NCBI RefSeq assembly: GCF_036057275.1
Contig: NZ_CP107945.1
Coordinates: forward strand, 930,001-994,000
Origin: Streptomyces sp. NBC_00390
GTDB taxonomy: Bacteria; Actinomycetota; Actinomycetes; Streptomycetales; Streptomycetaceae
DNA length: 64,000 nucleotides
Reading direction: 5' to 3'
Positions 47,393 through 56,532 of the stretch are shown piece after piece. The position numbers were made by a program, and so were the translations under genes. The notes under the pieces are model-generated. The model was not told the origin of the DNA. It saw nothing but the letters and a program-made list of their open reading frames with translations, and did not search any database. How positions within the stretch are numbered: the stretch's first letter is position 1; the number at the start of each line of letters is the position of its first letter.

Positions 47393-48752
47393 CGTCGGCC
47401 TCCTTCGTGGAAAGTGCTGGACAGCCCGGTGATTGACGGGCTTCGAGCACCGTGGCAGGCCGTGGTGGAGTGCCGCTCGACCGGCCGTCCAACGTCCTTG
47501 GGGCGGCCGGGATTTCGCCCGGACCCCGGGCGGCACGGGGGGGGCCGCGCCCCCGCCGCCCGTGCGGTGCGGTCAGTACGAGAGCGGAGTTGTTGCCGGC
47601 GAACCCGAAACTGTTGACCAGAGCGGTGCGCGGCGCTCCGGGCAGCCGACGGGCCGCGGTCAGTACGCGCAGGCGACGGCCGCTCGGTTCCGGGGAGGTG
47701 AGTCCGGGGGTGCCCGGAGCGACACCGGTGTGCAGGAATCCGAGGGCGGCGGCCAGCCCGGGCGCGGACGAGCAGTGCATCAGATGCCCGATGCCGCCCT
47801 TGTGGCCGCTGACCGGGACGGCGTGCCAGCCGCGGCGGGCGCCTACCACGTCCAGGGCGGCGAGTTCGGCGTTGTCTCCCTGGATCGTTCCGGAAGCGTG
47901 GGCGTGGATGTAGCCGACGGTGTCGAGCCCGGCGTCCTCGAGGGCGGCGGTGACGCACTCCGCGATGGCGTCCTCGTCGGACGCCGCCGGGCTGCGGCCG
48001 CCCACCTTGGCGGCAGTGCCGGCCAGGCCGGCCAGCGGACGCGCCCCTCGCCGGGTGGCGGAATCGGCGCGCTCCAGCAGCAGGGCGCCCGCGCCCTCGC
48101 CGAGGCTGGTGCCGTCGCGTCCGGTGTCGAAGGGGCGGGCGCCGGTCGGGCTGAGCGCGCCCGTGACCGCCATGCCCGCGTACTCGTAGGAGTTGAGCAC
48201 GAAGCTGCCGACGACGAGTGCGGTGGTACCGCAGCGGGAGCGCAGCCAGGTGCGGGCGTAGTCGACGGCGAAGGAGAGGGAGGCACATGCCTGGGAGAGA
48301 TGGACGGTCTCGGTGTGCGGGCCGGTACCGGGCATGTCGTCGGCCGAGGGGCCGGCGAGCTCGAGGCGTCCCCAGCGCGGTCCGGGCGTCGCGAGGTACT
48401 CAGGATCGGGAACCAACGGTGTCTGACCCACTGTCACCAGCAGGGTTTCGGGGCCGAGTTCACAAATGCCGGCCTGGTTCAGTGCCTGACCGGCAGCGGC
48501 GCGGGCGAGACGGCCGCGCCGCGTCGCGGGGTCGGTGTCGCGCACCGGATGAGCGTCGGCGACCGCGGCGGTCACGGCGCACCGGAAGCCGTCCGCGGCG
48601 AGCGCCGGGTGCGGGCGCAGCGCCCTGGAACCGGCGAGCAGCCCGCTCCAGTAGGCACCGGTGCCGCTGCCGTAGGCGGTGATCAGGCCCATGCCGGTGA
48701 TCACGGTGTCGGGCGCGGTGTGCCGGACGCGTCGGTCCGGCGGCCTCGTCAT
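47371..48752 (-). CDS. Third ketosynthase (KAS II/type II PKS-like), 3' end frame-disrupted
   Basis: About 400 residues of a full ketosynthase with Cys156 in HLSQACASLSF, His in IHAHASGTIQGDN and the Lys/His segment SGHKGGIGHLMHC, so it should be catalytic, unlike CLF. Homology ends near VNSFGFAGNNSALVLT (about 47570). After that the frame has no stop: it runs antisense-of-frame through the cyclase gene and in frame into the ACP to 46797. Eight Gs at 47537-47544 sit just after the homology. One more base there would shift the frame to a stop at 47371; the end given assumes that. The ATG at 48752 overlaps the ligase stop. The likely role is starter or acyl loading for the neighbouring ligase genes. 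Confidence 0.75.
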
Positions 48753-50137
48753 GGGCACCGACCTCCCGATGCGGCGGCGAGCCGGCGCAGCTGCTGCCGG
48801 TCCGCCTTGCCGCCTGGCAGCCTCGGCAGCGTACCGATCCGGATGACACGTGGCCGCAGCAGCGGCGGCAGGCTCCGGTGGCAGCGGGTCCGCAGGGCTC
48901 GTTCGCTGGGCGGGCGCCCGGGGTCGGCGGGCTCGACGAACGCGAACACCGCGTCCCCGTGGGCCTGTTGGGTGGGGACTCCCACCACGACGGCGTCGGC
49001 GACGGCATCGTCGGCCCGCAGCACGTCCTCGACGACAGCCGGTGCGTGGTTCTCACCGAGCACGATGATGATGTCCTTGAGGCGGCCGAGCACACTGAGA
49101 AATCCGTCGGCGTCCAGCGATCCGGTGTCGCCGGTACGCAGCCAGCCGTCGTCGGACAGCGCCTCGGCGGTGGCGTCGGGGCGGCCGAGGTATCCGGTCA
49201 TCAGCCCGGGGCCGCTGACCTGGATCTCGCCGGTGCCGGCAGCGATCCGTACGGCGGTGCCGGGCAGTACGGTGCCGACCGTTTTGGCACGCAGGTGCCC
49301 GTCCGAGGACAGGGCGACATTGGGTCCGGCCTCGGTGAGCCCGTATCCGTCGTGCACGGGTGCGCCGACGACCCACTGAAAGTGCGCGGCGACGGGGGCG
49401 GGAAGTACCGCACCACCGCAGCCCCGGACCTTCAACGACCGCAGCCCGTCGCGCAGTCGGGGGTCGGACTCGGCGGCCCTGGCGAGCAGGGCGTAGAGGA
49501 AGGGGACGCCGTCGAGGGACGTCGTACGGCGGCCGGCGACATCGGCGGCGACCGCTTCGGGGCGCAGGGCGGTGTGCAGGTTCAGCTCGCCGCCGAGCCT
49601 GCGCCAGATGCCGAACACACTGTGTCCGTACGCGTGGTTGAGCGGCAGGGGAAGCAGGAGTGCGTCGTCGCCGTCGATACCGAGGTGCTGCGCGGTGGCG
49701 TGGGCCTGGTAGTCGAGGGCGGCACGGCTGAGGACGACCGCCTTGGCGGGGCCGGAGCTGCCGGAGGTCCAGAACAGAGCGCCGGTGCCCGGGGCGGGCG
49801 GCGCTGCGCGGGGTGTGCGCGTCGCGGTGACGAGCGGGGCGAGCTCTCCCCCGCGCTCCGTCGCGGCGGGCGAGGCCACGGCACCGACCTCGGCGGGCCA
49901 GTGCTGCTCGGCGCCCTGGTGTCCGCGCAGGAAGAGGGGTGCGCCCACCTGTTCCGCGGCGAGGGCGGTGACGAGCACGGCGGGCCCGGTCGTCGCATCC
50001 ACGCCGACGGCGAGAGGCGGGTCGGCGGGGCCGAGCTCACGGGCCACGGCCCTGGCGGTCCGTTCGACCGCGGTACGCAGGGCGGTGGCGGCGATGGGCT
50101 CGCCGTCGATGACGAGGCGGCGGGGAACGGGGTTCAT
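48749..50137 (-). CDS. AMP-dependent acyl/aryl ligase
   Basis: A 462-residue member of the acyl-CoA synthetase/NRPS-adenylation superfamily. The P-loop is FWTSGSSGPAKAVVLS near residue 143, then YGLTEAGPN, WLRTGDTG and GRLKDIIIVLGENH; the catalytic Lys is near LPRLPGGKADRQQL. The N-terminal domain is shortened (full members have 500-550 residues). It activates a carboxylic acid, probably a starter or side-chain acid. ATGA overlaps on both sides couple it to the ThDP enzyme and the third KS. Confidence 0.88.
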   Translation of the reverse strand: MNPVPRRLVIDGEPIAATALRTAVERTARAVARELGPADPPLAVGVDATTGPAVLVTALAAEQVGAPLFLRGHQGAEQHWPAEVGAVASPAATERGGELAPLVTATRTPRAAPPAPGTGALFWTSGSSGPAKAVVLSRAALDYQAHATAQHLGIDGDDALLLPLPLNHAYGHSVFGIWRRLGGELNLHTALRPEAVAADVAGRRTTSLDGVPFLYALLARAAESDPRLRDGLRSLKVRGCGGAVLPAPVAAHFQWVVGAPVHDGYGLTEAGPNVALSSDGHLRAKTVGTVLPGTAVRIAAGTGEIQVSGPGLMTGYLGRPDATAEALSDDGWLRTGDTGSLDADGFLSVLGRLKDIIIVLGENHAPAVVEDVLRADDAVADAVVVGVPTQQAHGDAVFAFVEPADPGRPPSERALRTRCHRSLPPLLRPRVIRIGTLPRLPGGKADRQQLRRLAAASGGRCP

Positions 50138-51837
50138 CTCTCGTCTCCCATGTCGTGGCCGGAGGCCAGGAACAGCCGGCGGATACCCGGCGGTACGTCG
50201 TCCTCGGGCACCTTGACGCGGACCAGGGCGATCCGGCCCGCTTCGGCGCACCTGCGGGCGCGGAGCAGCGCGAGGGGGATGGCGGCGACGGAGTCCGGGG
50301 TCTCGGCGCTGCCACCGAGGGCGCGGACCACGTCGTCGACGGGCAGCGGCCGGGCGAACCGGGTGAGGCCCGTGGGCGCGCCGGCTTCGCGGCGCAGCAA
50401 CCGGGGCCAGCCGTAGCCCTGGTTGTCGAGGACGAGCAGGACGAGTCCGATGCCGAGTTCCGCGGCCGTGGGCAGCGCGTCCAGGCTCATCTCGGCGGCG
50501 CCGTCTCCGCACACCACGACGGTGGGACGGTCCTTGGCGGCGAGGGCGACCCCGGTCGCTGCGGCGAGGCCGAAGCCGAGCATCGTCTGTTCGCCCGGCA
50601 CCACGGTGCGCCCGCGCGGCCCGACGCGATGGACGGGCCAGTGGTAGGACCAGATGTCGTTCGCGCCGTTGTCGTGGACGGTGACGGCGTCGGGGAACAC
50701 CTCGGCCAGTGCGGCGAGGGCGGCACGGGCGGGTGAACCGGCCAGATCGCCGTCGGCCGTCCAGCCGAGCCATGCCCTGCGGCGGGCCAACAGCGCGCTC
50801 CGCAGCCAGGCGGCACGCTGCTCGGTGCGCTCCCCCAGCAGCGCGGTGAGGGGGGCCAGGGACAGGGCGGCGTCGCCGAGCAGTGCGGCCGCGGGTTCGG
50901 CCACCCCCGCGCCGAACGCCTCCGGGTCGCCGTCAATCTGCACGAGGCGGAGGGAGTCCAGGGTGTCCCAGCCCAGGCGGGCGGTCTCCTCCAGCCGGGT
51001 GCCCACGGCGAGCAGGGTGTCGGCGCCGCACTGGACGGTCTCCAGCGGCGGTGTGGCGTACAGGCCGACGCTGCCGCACACCAGGGGATGGTCCTCGGGA
51101 ACGCTGCCGCGGCCGGCTGCCGTGGTCATCACGGGGGCGCCCCAGCGCTCGGCGAGCGCCAGCGCGGCGGGACCCGCGCCTGCCGCCCGAGCACCGCCAC
51201 CGAGAAGGAGCAGGGGTCGTGCGGCGTCGGCAAGGAGTGCTGCGGCGCGCCGCAGCGCGCCGTCGTCGGGTACGGAGCGCAGTCTGCGGACGGGCCCGCC
51301 GTACGACGGGGGCCGGGCGCCGTCCGGGCCGGGAGTCTCGACGGCCTCGTGGGCGACCTCGACCACGCTCACTCCGGGCCGCCCGTTCAGCGCCATGTGG
51401 ACGGCCCTGCGCAGCGCCCAGGCCAGCGACCCCGCGTCCGTGACCCGGAGGTAGGTGCGGGTGAACGCGGCTGCCAGGGCGGCCTGGTCGATGTCCTGGA
51501 AGCCGCCGCGGCCGATGCCCGCGGCGGGGACACGGGTGGTCACCACGATCACGGGGGCGCACACCGAGTCGGCCTCGACCAGCGCCGTGACGGCGTCGCC
51601 GAACGGCGGGCCCGCTCCGAGGGCCAGTACGGCGGGCCGGCCGGTGACCTGGGCGTGGCCGGTCGCCATGCACGCCGCGGTGCGGTGGGCGCGCACCGCG
51701 ACGGCCCGCAGCTCGGGGTGGATGTCCGCGGCGTCCAGGAGCCCGGGTTCGTCGGTGGGCAGTGCGAAGACGGTCTCGCAGCCCGCTTCGGCGAGCGCGT
51801 CGGCGGCGCGCCGCCAGGTGGCGGGAACGCCGCTCAT
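50134..51837 (-). CDS. Thiamine diphosphate-dependent enzyme (acetolactate synthase-like)
   Basis: A 567-residue three-domain ThDP enzyme. The cofactor motif starts at VCGDGAAEMSLDAL and ends at LDNQGYG (GDG...N with Asp-Asn in place of Asn-Asn). The N-terminal domain aligns with the region that carries the catalytic Glu (normally HE-x-x-A-A), but here it reads VRAHRTAACMATG, with His at that place. Such proteins decarboxylate 2-oxo acids or join two-carbon units. Coupled to the ligase and KS genes, it may build or modify an unusual acyl unit. The missing Glu makes standard acetolactate chemistry doubtful. Confidence 0.87.
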   Translation of the reverse strand: MSGVPATWRRAADALAEAGCETVFALPTDEPGLLDAADIHPELRAVAVRAHRTAACMATGHAQVTGRPAVLALGAGPPFGDAVTALVEADSVCAPVIVVTTRVPAAGIGRGGFQDIDQAALAAAFTRTYLRVTDAGSLAWALRRAVHMALNGRPGVSVVEVAHEAVETPGPDGARPPSYGGPVRRLRSVPDDGALRRAAALLADAARPLLLLGGGARAAGAGPAALALAERWGAPVMTTAAGRGSVPEDHPLVCGSVGLYATPPLETVQCGADTLLAVGTRLEETARLGWDTLDSLRLVQIDGDPEAFGAGVAEPAAALLGDAALSLAPLTALLGERTEQRAAWLRSALLARRRAWLGWTADGDLAGSPARAALAALAEVFPDAVTVHDNGANDIWSYHWPVHRVGPRGRTVVPGEQTMLGFGLAAATGVALAAKDRPTVVVCGDGAAEMSLDALPTAAELGIGLVLLVLDNQGYGWPRLLRREAGAPTGLTRFARPLPVDDVVRALGGSAETPDSVAAIPLALLRARRCAEAGRIALVRVKVPEDDVPPGIRRLFLASGHDMGDER

Positions 51838-52433
51838 GTCCGTACCTCCGCACGGTCCGCACCGGTTGCGGCGCGCAGCAGGGCGCTGCCGAAGGCACCG
51901 GGCAGCCGGTCCGGGTCCCCGGGGTGCATGTCCGTGGTGACGAGGTGCACCGCGCTCTCGGTGCCGCCGGGTGCGAGCAGCGCCGCGACGACCATGACGC
52001 TGTCCTCGCCCGCCGGCCGGCCGTGGACGACCTCGCAGACGACCGCGGCGGGAACGGTGCCCGCGTCGACCGCGGCGGTGGCCCAGCGCAGTGCTGCCGG
52101 GCCCGCTCCGCCCGGGGTCACCAGTGCGTAGCTCGGGCCCGGCCACCGGTGCTCCACGGTGAACCTGCCGAGCAGCAGCGAGGGTTCCAGCGCCAGCGAC
52201 ACCGAGGGCCGCAGTCTTCGGGTGGTGTCCTCGCATCTGGCGACGAACTCGGTGACGGCGAGCAGGCAGTGGTCGGTCGCCGACAGGACGAGGGGCGTGT
52301 GGCACGGCACCGGGCCGATCCCGGCCATCAGCGCCTCGAGGACCCGGGTGACCAGGTGCACGGTGCCGGGGCCGGGCCGTCCCGCCCCGGCGACGAGCGG
52401 CCTCGCGAACGGCGGGCGGACGCCCACGCTCAC
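51834..52433 (-). CDS. Partial ketosynthase-like protein (ketoacyl-synt_2 type)
   Basis: A 199-residue protein with weak similarity to the short beta-ketoacyl synthase-like domain found in aryl-polyene-type clusters. The suggestive segment is GAGPAALRWATAAVDAGTVPAAVVCEVVHG. No active-site Cys in a KS motif is seen. The GTG at 52433 overlaps the dehydrogenase stop (GTGA) and its own stop overlaps the ThDP gene start. It could be a KS partner or regulatory subunit. The family call is tentative; the gene itself is well supported by coupling and GC3. Confidence 0.6.
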   Translation of the reverse strand: MSVGVRPPFARPLVAGAGRPGPGTVHLVTRVLEALMAGIGPVPCHTPLVLSATDHCLLAVTEFVARCEDTTRRLRPSVSLALEPSLLLGRFTVEHRWPGPSYALVTPGGAGPAALRWATAAVDAGTVPAAVVCEVVHGRPAGEDSVMVVAALLAPGGTESAVHLVTTDMHPGDPDRLPGAFGSALLRAATGADRAEVRT

Positions 52434-53683
52434 CGCAGCGGCCCGGTGATGACGGACCGGCGCAGGCCCGCCTCCATGGACAGCAGCAGGGGCCGGCCGA
52501 TCAGCCTGCCGTCGCGCCGGATGCTGCTGGCGTGCACCCCGTATCCGCCGAAGGGCTGATTGCCGTTCTCGGCGTCCAAGGGGGTGGCGTTGCGGATGAT
52601 GACGCCCGTGCCGAGCGTCTCGCCGGTGAGCCGGGGCTCGCCGAGCGCGGAAACGTACATGCCGCGCTCGAGTTCCTCCGGGCTGCGGGCCCATTCGCGG
52701 AGCATCTCGGGGTCCTCGTACGGCACGATGCAGAAGACGGGCGAGAACAGCTCGGGCGGATGGAAGCCGGTGCCCTCGGGCAGGACCAGCAGCGACGGTT
52801 CGACCAGCAGCCGCTCCAGGTCCGTCCCGCCTCCGCAGACGACATGGTCGGCGTTCTCCGCGAGGAACTCGGCGGCTCCTTCCGCCGCGCCTTCGTAGAC
52901 GAGCGGGGTCAGCACGGTGTCGGACCAGCTGCGCGCACCGACGGTGAGGACGGAGAGCTCGGCGCGCAACTGCTCGACGACGGCGTCGAGGCGCAGCCGG
53001 TGGACGAAGACGACGTCCGGGCACAGGCAGTCCTGGCCGCAGTTGTAGAGCCGGGCCCGCAGGACGGCCCGGCAGGCGGCCGCCGGGTCGGTACGGGGAC
53101 CGATGACCAGCGGGTTGGGGCCAGATCCCATCAGGAGGAACATCGGCCGCTCGCCGATGTCGTTCATCACCTCGTGCGCATTGGCCGGCCGGCCGGTGAA
53201 CACGACCGCGTCGGACCCGGCGCAGACCGGCTTGAACTGCCGCTGCGAGACGTCGATCATCTTGATCTTCTGCGCCATGTCCGGGTCGAGGCGCCTGCTG
53301 ATCTGCCTGTGCACGGCGTACGCCGTGTCACGCACGCGGGCGGAGGGGCGGATGATCACCTCGTCGCAGTAGAGCGCGGGGATCAGTCCGTACAGGGTGT
53401 ACGAGTAGAGGATGTTGTTCGACGGCAGGAAGACCGAGAGCCGGGACAGCTGAGGCGGGCAGTTGCGCGCCAGCTCCCAGGGAGCACCGGTCAACGCCCC
53501 CACCGAGCGCAGCAGTTCGTCGCGCGCGCTGCTGTGGGTGGCGATCCGGGTGAGCAGCGGCAGCAGTTCGTCGCGTCCGCTCAGCAGGGCGCTCGCCGAC
53601 CGCATGGCCTTCCCGTGCGCGGCTTCGAGGTTGGGCCAGGTACGGGTGAAGGACTCCAGAACGGGCATGGACGGGTGGCTCAT
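52430..53683 (-). CDS. Aldehyde/acyl dehydrogenase family protein
   Basis: A 417-residue aldehyde dehydrogenase-superfamily protein, nearer in size to acyl-CoA reductases than to the usual 480-residue ALDH. The catalytic Cys is Cys219 in YNCGQDCLCPDVVF; FLPSNNILYSYTLYG and FTGRPANAHEVM fit the NAD-binding part. The ATG at 53683 has GAGGAGA upstream. As first gene of the operon it may oxidise an aldehyde or reduce a CoA/ACP thioester for the ligase, ThDP and KS enzymes that follow. Confidence 0.82.
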   Translation of the reverse strand: MSHPSMPVLESFTRTWPNLEAAHGKAMRSASALLSGRDELLPLLTRIATHSSARDELLRSVGALTGAPWELARNCPPQLSRLSVFLPSNNILYSYTLYGLIPALYCDEVIIRPSARVRDTAYAVHRQISRRLDPDMAQKIKMIDVSQRQFKPVCAGSDAVVFTGRPANAHEVMNDIGERPMFLLMGSGPNPLVIGPRTDPAAACRAVLRARLYNCGQDCLCPDVVFVHRLRLDAVVEQLRAELSVLTVGARSWSDTVLTPLVYEGAAEGAAEFLAENADHVVCGGGTDLERLLVEPSLLVLPEGTGFHPPELFSPVFCIVPYEDPEMLREWARSPEELERGMYVSALGEPRLTGETLGTGVIIRNATPLDAENGNQPFGGYGVHASSIRRDGRLIGRPLLLSMEAGLRRSVITGPLR

Positions 53684-54032
53684 CGAACTGTCTCCTCGCG
53701 GCACGGGGGCGTCTGCGGGCGGGGGTGACCCGTGGCAGGCGGAAACGGTTGTAGCCGGATCTCCTCCAGCCGCTCTCGAGACGGTCCGACTAGCTTTCCT
53801 GCGGCCCTCTATGGATGTACCAGCGCGCTCGATTCCCGCTCGCGTCGTCCAGGACCGCGAGCGGCTCCAGTCGTTCTCGAGAGCAAACGACTAACGTTCA
53901 GCGGCCGTTCACATCGTTCAAGGGGACGTGTCCGATGGGACGGGACGTGTCCGACGGGTGGCTCACGGGGGGAACCGATACGGCTCGCTGCCCTCTTCCC
54001 CGCCGCGTGGCGGAGTCAGGAGTCCATCGGAG
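53684..54032. promoter_or_regulatory. Divergent regulatory region with duplicated elements
   Basis: A 349-base region between the divergent dehydrogenase and ATP-grasp genes, without a gene. A 34-base element at 53764-53797 recurs at 53865-53898 (25 of 34 bases equal, both with CTCCAG, TCTCGAGA and CGACTA). CGTTCAG (53895-53901), CGTTCAC (53906-53912) and CGTTCAA (53915-53921) follow; the first two are 11 bases apart, the spacing of SARP-binding heptamers. Two SARP genes lie nearby. Confidence 0.5.
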
Positions 54033-55400
54033 ATGAGCCGCACCGAGATCACCGTCCATCCGTGGTTCCTCGAGGAAGGGCGGCCCGAGCCCGCCGCACT
54101 GCGCACGGTGTCCCCGGCCGAAGTGGGTGCTCTGCTGCGGCAGGAGGCCGCAGGACTGGATGTGTCGCTGCCCGGGCCGTGGCAGCCCGCACAGCCGTTC
54201 GTGCTGCCGCGCCGCTCCTACGACGAGTTGTTCGACATCGCCCGTACGCTGCTGGCACTGGTGCGCCGCGCGGTGATGGCACTCGACGGGAGCTGGCCCG
54301 GGCGGATCGAGGCGCTCTGCGCCGACCCGTTCGACTATCCGCTGCTGTCCGGGCAGGACAACACCGAGACCGAGTTCTGCTCGATGATGGCCCGGCCCGA
54401 CATGGTGATCGGCGCGGACGGCCCTCAGCTGCTCGGCTTCCAGGTCAGCGGCACCTTCGACGGGCCGAAGGCGACGCAGGCACTGACCGCGGTATGGCAG
54501 CGCACCCACCCCGGAGCCTTCTGCGGAAACGATCCTCTTCTCACCCGGGTGCGGGCGTTCGAGGACGTCTGCGCGAGCCGCCGGCTGCCGAGAGCGGTCG
54601 CCGTCGTCGGCAGCTTCGGGGATCTGCACGACGAGGCGGACATCCGGTCGCTGGACAAGGACCTGGAACCGTTCCGCCGCCGTGGCTTCACCGCCGACTT
54701 CCTCGAACCCGGCCAGCTTCCTGATGCGCTGGGCCGGCCGGGCAGGCTGCGCTATCCGCTCGGACTGCGCAGCTTCTCCCCCTCCGAGTGGGACGAGCGG
54801 GGACTGAGTCTGCGGCCGGTCCATGACGCGCAGCGTGCCGGTCTGTTGCTGCTGCCGCCGCAGAGCAGCGGGCTGCTCGCCAACGGCAAGGCCCTGGCAC
54901 TCATCTCCGAGGGGCGCCCGTGGATGACCCGCGCGGAGCGGATGCTCGCCGACCGGCATCTTCCCTGGACCCGTATCACCCTGCCGGGGCGCACCGACTG
55001 GCACGGCGAGGACTGCGAACTGGACGTACTGCTGCGTTCGCACCGGGAGCGGTTCGTCCTCAAGAAAGCCATCGGCATGACAGGAGGCGACATCCTCGTC
55101 GGCAGGCACACCGACCCCACCGACTGGCAGCACGCCGTGGCGCGCGCCCTGGCCGGCGGCGACAGCATCGTGCAGGAATACGTCGACCCTGCCACCTGCC
55201 CCGTCGAACTCACCGACGGCACGACCACCCGTACCGCGCTGGTCACGCCCGTACTCTCGCCCATGCTCTTCGGCGACCGGCCCGGCGGCTGCTGGGCGCG
55301 GTTCCTGACCGGCGACGAGACCTCCGACGACGCCGCGCGGGGAGTGATCGGGGTGCGCGGTGCCGGCGCGTCCGAGAACGCGGTGCTGACCTGGGCGTAG
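54033..55400 (+). CDS. ATP-grasp-like ligase (circularly permuted type, tentative)
   Basis: A 455-residue protein with the pattern of circularly permuted ATP-grasp/glutathionylspermidine synthase-like enzymes. DFLEPGQLPD, NGKALALISEGRP, RFVLKKAIGMTGGDILVG (Lys-rich strand and Gly loop) and DSIVQEYVDPATC are the supporting segments. Such enzymes form amide bonds through acyl phosphates. The ATG has GGAG upstream. Next to an NHLP-type peptide gene and a YcaO gene it could ligate a carboxylate to an amine in the final assembly. The fold call rests on motif pattern only. Confidence 0.6.
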   Translation: MSRTEITVHPWFLEEGRPEPAALRTVSPAEVGALLRQEAAGLDVSLPGPWQPAQPFVLPRRSYDELFDIARTLLALVRRAVMALDGSWPGRIEALCADPFDYPLLSGQDNTETEFCSMMARPDMVIGADGPQLLGFQVSGTFDGPKATQALTAVWQRTHPGAFCGNDPLLTRVRAFEDVCASRRLPRAVAVVGSFGDLHDEADIRSLDKDLEPFRRRGFTADFLEPGQLPDALGRPGRLRYPLGLRSFSPSEWDERGLSLRPVHDAQRAGLLLLPPQSSGLLANGKALALISEGRPWMTRAERMLADRHLPWTRITLPGRTDWHGEDCELDVLLRSHRERFVLKKAIGMTGGDILVGRHTDPTDWQHAVARALAGGDSIVQEYVDPATCPVELTDGTTTRTALVTPVLSPMLFGDRPGGCWARFLTGDETSDDAARGVIGVRGAGASENAVLTWA

Positions 55401-55654
55401 CGGGGCAGGCCGGGGCGGACGGGGGCCGGCGCGGTCGCGTGCCCTGCGCGCGACGTCCCGGGCGGTGGGCCCGCCTCCGGCACACGCCCGACGGCACCGC
55501 CGGCGGGCATCGCGTTCCGGACGCAACACCACGGCGCGGCCGCGTGCGACGCTTCCGTACGCGCGCGACGGCACGGCCGTGGTGGCGGGGCCCACAGGCG
55601 GCAGCCGGGCCGGGAGGGTGCCTGGACCGGTCGTCGCCGTCGGCCGTCGTGCGT

Positions 55655-56509
55655 TCAGCGCAGCCGTAAGGACCGCTCCACGCCGCCGCCCACGCCCGCA
55701 CCGGCGCGGGCGGCACCGGTCTGGATCTCCAGTTCGGACGCCGATTCGAGCATCGCGCGCTGCAGATGCTGCAGTCGCGGCGACGGGTCGAGGCCGAGCT
55801 CCTGCGAGAGCACACCGCGAAGCCGCTGATACACCTCGAGCGCGTTGCCCCGCCGTCCCGACCGGTACAGCGCCAGCATCAGCTGGCCCTGGGTGTCTTC
55901 GTGCATCGGGTGCTGGGCGGCGAGCCCGGACAGTTCACCCACCAGCTCATGGTGACGGCCCAGCCGCAGATCGGCCTCGATGCGCTGGTTGAGGATGCTG
56001 AGGCGGGACTCCTCGAGCCTGGTCGCCTCGATCTCCAGCAGCGGTCCGCACTGGACGTCGACGAGCGCGGGCCCGCGCCACAGTGCGAGGGCCCTGCGGA
56101 ACGAGTCCGATGCGATGGTGCAGTTGCCGCTCTCCAGGGCGCGGTGCCCCGAGCCGGCGAGCCGTTCGTACTCGCAGACATCGACGACGCCGCCCTGGGT
56201 GTCGAGCAGATACCCGCCCGACTCGGTGACCAGGATGCTCTTGGCGCCGTTCGGCAGCTCGGGCCTGCGGTCCGCGCCGAGTGATGCGGCGATGAGATTG
56301 CGCAGCTGCAGGATGTAGGTCTGCAGGGTGGTCTGGACGCTGCGCGGCGGGGCTTCGCCCCACAGCTCCTCCACCAGCGAGCCCACCGAGACCACTTGGT
56401 CCGGGTGCATGGCGAGCAGGGCGAGGACCTTGCGTGGTTTGACGGCGGTGGGGACGACAGAGACCCCTGACTGGACGACCCGGCAGGGCCCCAACACGCT
56501 GATGTCCAT
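55655..56509 (-). CDS. SARP-family transcriptional activator (first)
   Basis: A 284-residue Streptomyces antibiotic regulatory protein. The N-terminal OmpR-like winged helix covers MDISVLGPCRVV to ESGGYLLDT, and the BTAD helices follow (FRRALALWRGPALVD, EATRLEESRLSIL, ALYRSGRRGNALEVYQRLR). SARPs activate type II PKS operons by binding heptamer repeats near -35 (see 53684-54032). The preceding 254-base gap (55401-55654) has no gene. It lies 23 bases past the thioesterase gene. Confidence 0.93.
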   Translation of the reverse strand: MDISVLGPCRVVQSGVSVVPTAVKPRKVLALLAMHPDQVVSVGSLVEELWGEAPPRSVQTTLQTYILQLRNLIAASLGADRRPELPNGAKSILVTESGGYLLDTQGGVVDVCEYERLAGSGHRALESGNCTIASDSFRRALALWRGPALVDVQCGPLLEIEATRLEESRLSILNQRIEADLRLGRHHELVGELSGLAAQHPMHEDTQGQLMLALYRSGRRGNALEVYQRLRGVLSQELGLDPSPRLQHLQRAMLESASELEIQTGAARAGAGVGGGVERSLRLR

Positions 56510-56532
56510 GTCCGCTACTCCCTTCGAGGCGT

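Noticed and set aside
46797..48752. Designed KS-ACP fusion protein
   Set aside because: The 160 residues between the two domains are the cyclase gene read out of frame. The cyclase and ACP both have their own starts with normal coupling. A frame error or readthrough is more likely than an evolved fusion.
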